Positions 1-4,954 of a DNA stretch of 7,272 nucleotides are shown here, piece by piece; position 1 is the first letter of the stretch, and each line of letters begins with the position of its first letter. Origin of the DNA: Chloroflexota bacterium (GTDB taxonomy: Bacteria; Chloroflexota; Anaerolineae; UBA4142); contig JACQEA010000461.1 of assembly GCA_016200825.1 (NCBI GenBank), forward strand, positions 1 to 7,272, written 5' to 3'. Made by a program: the position numbers and the translations under genes. Under the pieces are notes generated by a model that worked only from the letters and a program-made list of their open reading frames with translations, was not told the DNA's origin and ran no database searches.

Positions 1-57
1 ACGAAAGTACCCGAAAACCCTGACGATTCTTTCGTGTTTCTTCGTGTGTTTCGTGGA
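1..57. repeat. Partial palindromic intergenic repeat (CACGAA type)
   Basis: The stretch has acgaaa-rich sequence at its left and three ttcgtg-type units at its right (around 31-57), so the two halves are roughly complementary. It looks like the end of one of the short imperfect palindromes that fill the spacers of this window. Its left arm is probably cut by the window edge. It lies just downstream of the metalloprotease gene. A small AT-only hairpin (63-68 with 72-77, loop of 3) follows at the gene end but has no T-tract on the minus strand, so I do not call it a terminator. Confidence 0.45.
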
Positions 58-96
58 TAATTATTATTTCGAATAATGTCTATTAGACGCGGACGC

Positions 97-897
97 TTAG
101 CGGCTTGATGTTGCCCAAATCACGCGCGTAACTAATTTGTTTCCGTTGCCAAAATCGCGCTCATAAACTGCATAGCGCGGATTCTCCTCCACGACTTTGC
201 CCCATTGCTCCGGCGCATCGAAATCATCATTTGCGGCACCGGGTTTTGTCGCGCTGCTGCTGCCAACTGTAGTAAAAGTATCGAGCGGCGTGTAAATCGT
301 CACCAGTTCATCGTAGTCGTGTTGGTTTGGATGCGTGCTTTGTGTATCCAAGTTGTTCGTATTGTGATAATAATCCATGCAGGTGTTGAGCGAAATCCCG
401 GTTTCGTCTTGATGCGCGAGTCCAAACGTATGACCTACTTCTTGGCACACCACGTGCAATTTCTCGGCTTCGTTGTTGTAAGCGTAAGTTGAATTGCCAA
501 AATAATAATCATTCAACTTGACTGTACCTTGAGTGATGTGCACTCCGCCAGTGATCCAAATTTGCGCCAGACCGAGCCAGCCGGTGTTGCCGTAGCTAGT
601 GCTGCAAACTTGATCTTGTCCGCTCGTCGGACGACAGCTTTTTGGATTTGTGCCACCGGCAACGACCACAGTATCAAGCACGGTAGATTGGCTCCAATCC
701 GATGAAGCCGTGGTAAGAAGATTCGTCCACGTGCCAGACGTATTGTTGCCTAATTTCAATGTAAACGGATTAATTGTGCGCGCCCAATGATATCCGTTCC
801 AAGAATGACTCGCGCTCACAGTGGCGGGCAGCGCGGCGATGAGAAATAAAAATAGAAACGCGATCAAGAGTGCGCCGAAAAGTGATTTAGCGTTCAT
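97..897 (-). CDS. Secreted matrixin-like zinc metalloprotease (predicted)
   Basis: A 266-residue protein, predicted to be exported and to act as a zinc-dependent protease outside the membrane. Residues 1-29 form a signal peptide: Lys4, a long hydrophobic core at 6-22, and a likely cleavage after Ala29 (VSA/S). The zinc region is CQEVGHTFGLAHQDE at 151-165, matching the metzincin pattern HExxHxxGxxH except that the first His is Gln152. Glu153 (catalytic), His156 and His162 are present. CMDYY at 173-177 fits the metzincin Met-turn (Met174). Cys88 and Cys98 could form a disulphide. The ATG is chosen because GGGGAGGA lies 7 nt upstream and the signal peptide starts there. The gene stands alone behind its own promoter; its substrate is unknown. 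From memory, related bacterial proteins of this type also carry Gln at this site, so it may be a subfamily trait and not decay. Reduced or absent peptidase activity is the alternative. Confidence 0.85.
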   Translation of the reverse strand: MNAKSLFGALLIAFLFLFLIAALPATVSASHSWNGYHWARTINPFTLKLGNNTSGTWTNLLTTASSDWSQSTVLDTVVVAGGTNPKSCRPTSGQDQVCSTSYGNTGWLGLAQIWITGGVHITQGTVKLNDYYFGNSTYAYNNEAEKLHVVCQEVGHTFGLAHQDETGISLNTCMDYYHNTNNLDTQSTHPNQHDYDELVTIYTPLDTFTTVGSSSATKPGAANDDFDAPEQWGKVVEENPRYAVYERDFGNGNKLVTRVIWATSSR

Positions 898-904
898 AGA
901 ATTT

Positions 905-912
905 TCCTCCCC
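905..912 (-). promoter_or_regulatory. Ribosome binding site of the metalloprotease gene
   Basis: On the minus strand this reads GGGGAGGA, a strong Shine-Dalgarno sequence 7 nt before the ATG at 897. It fixes the start codon. Confidence 0.8.
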
Positions 913-920
913 TGAAAATG

Positions 921-974
921 GGACACAGATTTACACAGAAAAAAATCAGTGTGAATCAGTGTTTATCTGTGTCC
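921..974. repeat. Short palindromic repeat (CACAGAT type), in the metalloprotease leader
   Basis: The ends 921-930 and 965-974 are perfect 10-bp inverted repeats (ggacacagat and its complement), with ACACAG/GTGTGA-type units inside. A 14-bp stretch, 949-962, recurs inverted at 3780-3793 in a related repeat. The element lies between the predicted promoter (1070-1098) and the ribosome binding site, so it should be transcribed as a stem-loop in the 5' leader. It may simply be a dispersed repeat that landed there. Confidence 0.6.
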
Positions 975-1069
975 AACTGATTTTCATTCAACTGTTGGTG
1001 TGCCAACGGCGAATGGGCAACTCCCTCTCTTGTTTTGCGATGAGACTGTGCGAGGTTTGAACTATCGCT

Positions 1070-1098
1070 ATTCTACGACAATTTTCGTACTTTGGCAA
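1070..1098 (-). promoter_or_regulatory. Sigma-70-type promoter for the metalloprotease gene
   Basis: On the minus strand a -35 box TTGCCA (1098-1093) and a -10 box TAGAAT (1075-1070) are separated by exactly 17 nt, five of six consensus bases in each. Transcription should start near 1063, which gives a leader of about 165 nt before the ATG at 897. The leader holds a 5-bp hairpin at 994-998/1003-1007 and the repeat stem at 921-974. The stretch 976-1062 holds no gene that I can support. Confidence 0.6.
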
Positions 1099-1163
1099 TA
1101 GACATGATGCAAAACCACGGCTTTTCCAAAGTCGCTTGACAAGCCAAACCAAAGCGCATTACG

Positions 1164-1253
1164 TCATTGCGAGGCGCGCTTTTTGCGCCGAAGCAATCCC
1201 CAAATTGCAAGGAGATTGCTTCGCTACGCTCGCAATGACGTCGAGCGGCTGAC
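1164..1253. repeat. 90-bp palindromic repeat, unit 1
   Basis: The unit starts tcattgcgag and carries ctcgcaatga near its end (1229-1238), with aagcaatccc and ggagattgctt as inner complementary parts, so it can fold into a long hairpin. It then has a tail, cgtcgagcggctgac. It is identical over 90 bp to the unit at 1254-1343. CATTGCGAG...CTCGCAATG repeats of this kind are dispersed in many bacterial genomes. In one minus-strand frame they read through as a repetitive peptide (HCERSEAIS), which is a spurious translation. Confidence 0.8.
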
Positions 1254-1343
1254 TCATTGCGAGGCGCGCTTTTTGCGCCGAAGCAATCCCCAAATTGCAA
1301 GGAGATTGCTTCGCTACGCTCGCAATGACGTCGAGCGGCTGAC
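1254..1343. repeat. 90-bp palindromic repeat, unit 2 (exact tandem copy)
   Basis: A perfect copy of 1164-1253; the match extends one base further (91 of 91 with period 90). Identity with no substitution in non-coding DNA points to a recent tandem duplication, or to an array kept uniform by recombination. A two-copy array of this kind is also a classic place for an assembler to miscount. Confidence 0.85.
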
Positions 1344-1364
1344 TTTGGAAAAGCCCTGATGCGA

Positions 1365-1401
1365 AACACTTGCACCTGCGGCAAGTGCAGGTGTAAGTGT
1401 T
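1365..1401 (-). terminator. Strong stem-loop downstream of pckA, possible terminator
   Basis: Positions 1365-1379 pair with 1387-1401: a 15-bp stem with one G-T pair and a 7-nt loop. It lies about 115 nt past the pckA stop on the minus strand. After the stem the minus strand continues TTCGC, so there is no real T-tract and an intrinsic terminator is only possible. It is the strongest simple hairpin in this spacer. Confidence 0.35.
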
Positions 1402-1402
1402 A

Positions 1403-1508
1403 CCGCCAAAGGCACAAAGAAAAAAAACTCCAAGCCTTTACGCTCGTTGTGTTATTTTCACTTTGCGTTCTTCGCGTTCCATTCACTTCGTTCAGGACAG
1501 GCTTGGCG
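1403..1508. repeat. Imperfect palindromic repeat (CGCAAAG type), copy 1
   Basis: The left arm has ccgccaaaggcacaaag and an A-tract; the right arm has ctttgcgttcttcgcg, roughly complementary. The right end, 1474-1508, is a 35-bp tag repeated perfectly but inverted at 3847-3881, at the left end of copy 2. The copy abuts the 3' end of pckA. Apparent reading frames across it are shadows. Confidence 0.65.
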
Positions 1509-1516
1509 CTGAAAAA

Positions 1517-2980
1517 TTATTCCGCTTTCGGTCCTGCCCTCACCACGCTCGCCGGTACATCTTTGTCGAACCCTTCCGTTGAAAAATTTTTGATAAATTC
1601 GCGCGCGAGTATTTTTGCTTTTTCATCGTACGCGGATTTATCCGCCCATGTATTGCGCGGAATCAATACTTCGCTCGGCACATCAGGACATTGCGTTGGA
1701 ACTTGAAAACCAAAAACTGGATCCGTTGTCATCGGCGCGTTTTCTAATTTGCCCGATAACGCCGCGCGCAACAACGCGCGCGTATGCGCGATATCCATCC
1801 GTTTGCCGACGCCGTACGCGCCGCCGCTCCAACCGGTATTCACAAGCCACACGTTCGCTTTATATTTTTCGATGGTGTACCCCGACAAGAAATGATACAT
1901 CGCTTGATCCGCGTTTAATTTAGAAATTGGCGGCAGGACGCCAGACGCGTCCGCGGCGAGAAAGAAAATATTTTTGGGATGACCGCCGCGCCCTTCCAGC
2001 GTCGCATTCGGAATAAAATCAATCGGGTACGACGCGCGCGTGTTTTCCGTGATCTCGTCGCTATCCAAATCGAGCGCGCGCGAATCGGGATCGATCAAAA
2101 CATTTTCTAACAACGTGCCAAACCGTTCTGTCGTCGCAAAAATTTCAGGTTCTTTATCGCGCCGAAGTTTGATCACTTTGGCGTAACAGCCGCCTTCAAA
2201 ATTAAAAACGCCATTTTCGTTCCAGCCATGTTCGTCATCGCCGATCAATGTCCGCTCCGGGTCAGCCGATAGAGTTGTCTTGCCCGTCCCGCTCAATCCA
2301 TAAAATAACGCGCTGTCGCCATTGGGTCCAAAATTCGCGGAGCAGTGCATCGAGAGCACGTTTTGTACAGGCAACAAATAATTTAGAATCGAAAAAATTG
2401 ATTTCTTGGTTTCACCCGCGTACGATGAACCACCAATCAAAATTAATCGCGCCGCGAGATTCACGGCAATCACGACTTCACTGCGCGTGCCATCCAATTT
2501 GGGATCCGCTTTGAAACCGGGGAAGGTGATGACCGTGAATTGAGGTTCGTGCGCGAGCAATTCCGCGGGCGTCGGACGAATAAACATATAGCGCGCGAAA
2601 AGACTGTGCCACGCGAGTTCGGACACAACGCGAATGGGAACGCGTTGCGCGGGATCGGCGCAAACGAAAAGGTCTTGCGCGAATAGTTCCTTGCCGCGCG
2701 CGTAATCGGCGAAACGGTTGTGGAGTTTTACAAATTGATCTGGCTCGATGGGCTGATTGACTTTGCCCCACCAAATTTTATCGGCGGAGGAAACTTCGCG
2801 CACGATAAATTTATCGTTTGGCGAACGACCGGTGTACGGCGCGGTGTTGACGACGAGCGGTCCATTTTTCGCGACGACTCCTTCACCGCGTTCGACGGCG
2901 GCTTGATACAATGCTTCCGTTGAAAGATTCCAATGAATCGCTTTGAGATCGAAAAGATTATATTGCTCTAACCCTTTCAA
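1517..2980 (-). CDS. pckA: ATP-type phosphoenolpyruvate carboxykinase, lacking the lid segment
   Basis: Converts oxaloacetate plus ATP to phosphoenolpyruvate, CO2 and ADP (EC 4.1.1.49), the first gluconeogenic step; cytosolic. With the TTG start it has 487 residues. Visible motifs: GRSPNDK 51-57 (substrate Arg52), YAGETKK 187-193 (metal-binding Lys), His212, P-loop GLSGTGKTT 228-236 (Lys234), kinase-2 GDDEHGW 247-253, ENTR with Arg315, NTGW 381-384, and GKR...TR at 392-401, matching the adenine-binding region. Anomaly: after FLSGYT (ends 369, codon 1874-1876) the protein jumps to IEKYKANVWLVNTGW, where E. coli and Thermus enzymes, as I recall them, have about 40 more residues (AGTERG.TEP..TFS.CFG and following). 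Adding 40 gives about 527, the usual length. TTG is chosen because GGAGG lies 4 nt upstream and the promoter's -10 box overlies longer starts. Family assignment is firm; activity is doubtful. Confidence 0.93.
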   Translation of the reverse strand: MKGLEQYNLFDLKAIHWNLSTEALYQAAVERGEGVVAKNGPLVVNTAPYTGRSPNDKFIVREVSSADKIWWGKVNQPIEPDQFVKLHNRFADYARGKELFAQDLFVCADPAQRVPIRVVSELAWHSLFARYMFIRPTPAELLAHEPQFTVITFPGFKADPKLDGTRSEVVIAVNLAARLILIGGSSYAGETKKSIFSILNYLLPVQNVLSMHCSANFGPNGDSALFYGLSGTGKTTLSADPERTLIGDDEHGWNENGVFNFEGGCYAKVIKLRRDKEPEIFATTERFGTLLENVLIDPDSRALDLDSDEITENTRASYPIDFIPNATLEGRGGHPKNIFFLAADASGVLPPISKLNADQAMYHFLSGYTIEKYKANVWLVNTGWSGGAYGVGKRMDIAHTRALLRAALSGKLENAPMTTDPVFGFQVPTQCPDVPSEVLIPRNTWADKSAYDEKAKILAREFIKNFSTEGFDKDVPASVVRAGPKAE

Positions 2981-2984
2981 GTTT

Positions 2985-2989
2985 CCTCC
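2985..2989 (-). promoter_or_regulatory. Ribosome binding site setting the TTG start of pckA
   Basis: GGAGG on the minus strand, followed by AAAC and then TTG (2980-2978). The spacing is short, but no other in-frame start downstream of the predicted transcription start has such a site. This decides the start over in-frame ATGs at 3025 and 3100, which lie at or upstream of the -10 box. Confidence 0.65.
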
Positions 2990-3011
2990 AGGTCGCGACT
3001 TGATTCCACGT

Positions 3012-3040
3012 ATTATAACATTCATCCTAAAAAATATAAA
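3012..3040 (-). promoter_or_regulatory. Extended -10 promoter for pckA
   Basis: On the minus strand TGT-TATAAT (3020-3012) is a perfect extended -10, with a -35-like TTTATA (3040-3035, four of six) at a 17-nt spacing. Initiation near 3005 gives a leader of about 25 nt containing the ribosome binding site. No obvious operator is seen around it. Confidence 0.65.
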
Positions 3041-3107
3041 GAGGCGCGAGTAGGGGGAGTAGCTAATCGTGCACAGCTCAAATTCTTGTGGAGGGATCAA
3101 GTATCGT

Positions 3108-3201
3108 TGTCATGCTGAGAGAAGCGAAGCATCTTGTTGACCCGCTTGATTTCAAAATGCATAACGAGATTCTTCGCTCCCCTCGGTCGCTCAGAATGAC
3201 A
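3108..3201. repeat. 94-bp palindromic repeat between pckA and the cupin gene
   Basis: The termini tgtcatgctgag (3108-3119) and ctcagaatgaca (3190-3201) are inverted repeats matching at 11 of 12 positions, with inner gcgaagcatct and gagattcttcgctc also roughly complementary. It is a dispersed non-coding palindrome of a type familiar from many bacterial genomes. It sits in the divergent spacer outside both predicted promoters. The remaining spacer, 3202-3321, holds nothing I can identify. Confidence 0.65.
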
Positions 3202-3321
3202 TTGTAACTTTTCTTTTCGGAACGAATAGTTATCTCTGCGATGTTAGCCACTCTCGAGTAGGGCGAATCGCGAATTCTGGTCGCCGCGTGTACCGTGACG
3301 CGCGCGCGATTCAGATTTATT

Positions 3322-3350
3322 TTGACAACGCGGCGAGGGCAGACTATAAT
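3322..3350 (+). promoter_or_regulatory. Perfect consensus sigma-70 promoter for the cupin gene
   Basis: TTGACA (3322-3327), a 17-nt spacer and TATAAT (3345-3350): a full consensus match at the optimal spacing. Transcription should start near 3356-3358. This excludes the longest reading frame start at 3295 and makes the ATG at 3355 possible only as a leaderless start. Confidence 0.8.
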
Positions 3351-3365
3351 TCAAATGCGTTTGAA
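3350..3365 (+). promoter_or_regulatory. 16-bp dyad over the cupin transcription start, candidate operator
   Basis: ttcaaa-tgcg-tttgaa has perfect 6-bp arms. It begins at the last base of the -10 box and covers the predicted start site, a classic repressor position. In RNA it could also form a small hairpin at the extreme 5' end. No regulator gene is adjacent. Confidence 0.4.
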
Positions 3366-3387
3366 CAATTTTATATCCGAAACGATT

Positions 3388-3720
3388 ATGCAATTAACCC
3401 GTTGGCAATCAGAGACATTGCCGTCTCTTGAGACACTGCGGAGCGTCCTGACGGGACAAGGTCTCCATGTGGAAGAATGGACGGACCCGGCGGGGACCGT
3501 TTATCCGGTGCACTCGCACGATTACGCCGAAACGCGCGTGGTGGTGCGCGGTTTTTTGCGCGTGGGTCTTCCAGATTCCGGTGAAGAATTTATTTTGGGA
3601 CCCGGTGACCGACTAGATTTACCGCCGAACACGCCGCATTGGTCGGATGTCACCGGCGATGGCCCCGTGTTATATCTTTCGGCGGCGAAGCCGAATCACC
3701 ATCACGCCAACAAAAAATAA
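3388..3720 (+). CDS. Small single-domain cupin protein
   Basis: A 110-residue single beta-barrel of the cupin superfamily, probably metal-binding and cytosolic (no signal peptide). Motif 1 is complete: Gly36, His42, His44, Glu48 and Gly55 with the canonical spacing G(X)5HXH(X)3E(X)6G. Motif 2 is Gly73, Pro79 and His84, with Asn81 in place of the usual Gly. His42, His44, Glu48 and His84 would be the metal ligands. The C-terminus ends in a His-rich, basic tail (HHHANKK at 104-110). The start at 3388 is chosen because related small cupins begin close to the LTRW-type segment and because the promoter at 3322-3350 rules out longer versions. There is no clear Shine-Dalgarno sequence before it; a leaderless 121-residue form from 3355 is the alternative. 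It is monocistronic as far as can be seen. The substrate cannot be told from the sequence; ligand sensing and small-molecule enzymes both occur in this superfamily. Confidence 0.82.
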   Translation: MQLTRWQSETLPSLETLRSVLTGQGLHVEEWTDPAGTVYPVHSHDYAETRVVVRGFLRVGLPDSGEEFILGPGDRLDLPPNTPHWSDVTGDGPVLYLSAAKPNHHHANKK

Positions 3721-3768
3721 AAAAAATTGGGGAGGCGAGTGGCGAGCAAGCCATTCGCTTTTCATTTC

Positions 3769-3832
3769 GACACAGAGATACACTGATTCACACCGAACTT
3801 TTTTATTTCTGTGTTAATCAGCAGACTTGTCC
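3769..3832. repeat. Short palindromic repeat (CACAGAG type)
   Basis: ctgattcacac (3783-3793) pairs with gtgttaatcag (3811-3821) with one mismatch, and outer gacacag/ctgtgt-like units are degenerate. It shares a 14-bp inverted match with the repeat at 921-974, so both belong to one family. It lies about 50 nt past the cupin stop and could act as a transcript-end hairpin, but no T-tract follows it. Confidence 0.5.
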
Positions 3833-3844
3833 GAAATAATTTTT

Positions 3845-3962
3845 GCCGCCAAGCCTGTCCTGAACGAAGTGAATGGAACGCCAAGGGCGCAAAGAAAAAA
3901 ATTGAAGCATTCACGCTGGTTATGTTTTTTATTCTTGGCGTTCTTTGCGTCTTTGCGGTGAG
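3845..3962. repeat. Imperfect palindromic repeat (CGCAAAG type), copy 2
   Basis: Left part gccgccaag plus ggcgcaaagaa and an A-tract; right part ttcttggcgttctttgcgtctttgcgg. The body resembles copy 1 (1403-1508) in direct orientation: both have acgct.gtt.tgtt.t..ttc in the middle. The perfect 35-bp tag (3847-3881) is at the left end here but at the right end, inverted, in copy 1. Here the tag sits between two cgccaag motifs. The repeat ends about 50 nt before mdh. Confidence 0.65.
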
Positions 3963-4001
3963 ATTTTTTATTCTGAATCAAGTCTAGTGTCCTATTTTCA
4001 A

Positions 4002-4007
4002 GGGAGG
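4002..4007 (+). promoter_or_regulatory. Ribosome binding site of mdh
   Basis: GGGAGG lies 3 nt before the ATG at 4011. The spacing is short, but the site is strong and the protein start matches the family, so it settles the start over a longer frame that would begin inside the repeat at 3945. Confidence 0.75.
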
Positions 4008-4010
4008 ATC

Positions 4011-4952
4011 ATGCGAAAAAAAATTTCCGTCATCGGCGCGGGCAAAGTGGGCGCAACGACCGCGCAACGACTTGCCGAACGCAATTACGCGGACATTGTT
4101 CTGTTCGACGTGATCGAATTTGTCGCGGAAGGTGAAGCGTTAGATTTATTAGAAGCGGGTCCGATTGTTGGCTATGATATCAACGTGACTGGCGTGACGA
4201 TCAAAGACGGCGCGGGGTACGAAAAACTCGCGAACTCGGATTTGGTCGTGATGACCGCCGGAATCGCGCGCAAGCCCGGCATGAGTCGCGATGATTTGAT
4301 TTTGACCAATCAGAAAATTGTGGGCGGATGGGGCGAACAAATCGCGCGCTATGCGCCGAACGCGATCGTCATCGTCGTGACGAATCCCGTTGACGCGATG
4401 ACGCAACTGATGTGGCACACGACGAAATTTCCGAAACAGCGCGTGATCGGACAAGCGGGTGTGTTAGATAGCGCGCGCTTGCGCGCGTTTGTCGCGCTGG
4501 AATTTGGCGTCGCACAAAAAAATGTGCAAGCGTACGTTCTCGGCGCGCACGGCGATCAAATGGTGCCCTTGCCGCGTTATACTACCGTCGCGGGTGTGCC
4601 GATTACGGAATTGTTGCCGAAAGAAAAAATTGACGCGCTCGTCAAACGCACGCGCGATGGCGGCGCGGAAATTGTAAATTTGCTCAAGACCGGTTCCGCG
4701 TTTTACGCGCCGAGCGCGGCGGTCGCGGAAATGGTGGACGCAATTTTGTACGACAAACATCAAGTTCTGCCGGGCATCGCGTTGTTGGAAGGCGAATACA
4801 AAATCTCGGGCGTCTGCGCGGGCGTGCCGGTGAAATTGGGCGCGCAGGGAATTGAACAAGTGGTTGAATGGAAATTGAATGCGGACGAGCAAGCCGCGAT
4901 GGAAAAAAGCGGCAACGCTGTCCGTGAATTGAACAAGGTGATGGGAATTTAA
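4011..4952 (+). CDS. mdh: NAD-dependent malate dehydrogenase (LDH-like type)
   Basis: Interconverts malate and oxaloacetate with NAD (EC 1.1.1.37) in the citric acid cycle; cytosolic, usually a homotetramer in this type. It has 313 residues, the normal length. The Rossmann fold starts at residue 5, with glycine motif GAGKVG at 9-14 and Asp33 at the end of the second strand, which favours NAD over NADP. RKPGMSR at 87-93 carries the two arginines that bind the substrate and select malate (lactate dehydrogenases have Gln at the first). Also seen are Asn125 (VTNP), Asp153 and Arg156 (GVLDSAR), and the catalytic His180 in GAHGDQM. No catalytic residue is missing. It closely resembles Chloroflexus malate dehydrogenase as I recall it. 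The gene has its own ribosome binding site; no clear promoter is visible except a weak candidate inside the upstream repeat. With PckA it forms the oxaloacetate node, though in the opposite orientation. Confidence 0.95.
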   Translation: MRKKISVIGAGKVGATTAQRLAERNYADIVLFDVIEFVAEGEALDLLEAGPIVGYDINVTGVTIKDGAGYEKLANSDLVVMTAGIARKPGMSRDDLILTNQKIVGGWGEQIARYAPNAIVIVVTNPVDAMTQLMWHTTKFPKQRVIGQAGVLDSARLRAFVALEFGVAQKNVQAYVLGAHGDQMVPLPRYTTVAGVPITELLPKEKIDALVKRTRDGGAEIVNLLKTGSAFYAPSAAVAEMVDAILYDKHQVLPGIALLEGEYKISGVCAGVPVKLGAQGIEQVVEWKLNADEQAAMEKSGNAVRELNKVMGI

Positions 4953-4954
4953 TG

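Larger units (their letters stand above)
1119..1355. repeat. Composite inverted-repeat element (MITE-like)
   Basis: A 15-bp perfect inverted repeat, ggcttttccaaagtc at 1119-1133 and its complement at 1341-1355, encloses the two 90-bp repeat units. Just outside it, tgatgcaaaac (1105-1115) and tgatgcgaaac (1357-1367) form an 11-nt direct repeat with one mismatch, resembling a target-site duplication. No transposase is present, so any mobility would need an enzyme supplied in trans. The whole block is non-coding. Confidence 0.55.

Noticed and set aside
205..492. Plus-strand frame antisense to the metalloprotease
   Set aside because: It overlaps conserved metalloprotease codons including the zinc motif and shows no domain or ribosome binding site.
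1164..1343. Possible CRISPR array
   Set aside because: There are only two units, directly abutting with no unique spacers, each far longer than CRISPR repeats, and no cas genes are nearby.
1073..1384. Minus-strand open frame with a repeated HCERSEAIS-like peptide, looking like a repeat protein
   Set aside because: It is the translation of the two palindromic 90-bp repeats; such frames arise wherever this DNA repeat occurs. It has no ribosome binding site and overlaps the metalloprotease promoter.
1359..1706. Plus-strand frame of 115 codons overlapping the pckA 3' end
   Set aside because: It runs through a palindromic repeat and antisense to conserved pckA codons, with no recognisable domain and no ribosome binding site.
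2981..3100. Longer PckA N-terminus starting at 3100 or 3025
   Set aside because: The extra residues are not family-like, and the region contains the -10 and -35 boxes of the pckA promoter.
3945..4010. Longer Mdh N-terminus starting at 3945, and a promoter TTGCGT/TATTCT in the same stretch
   Set aside because: The extension lies inside a dispersed repeat, and GGGAGG precedes the ATG at 4011 where the family begins. The promoter boxes match the consensus poorly (3 and 4 of 6, 18-nt spacing).
4464..4892. Long antisense frames within mdh, and similar ones within the cyclase gene
   Set aside because: They mirror the strong GCG/CGC codon bias of the real genes, which leaves the opposite frames without stops. 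Their composition (rich in Arg, Ala, His, Phe) is typical of such shadows.
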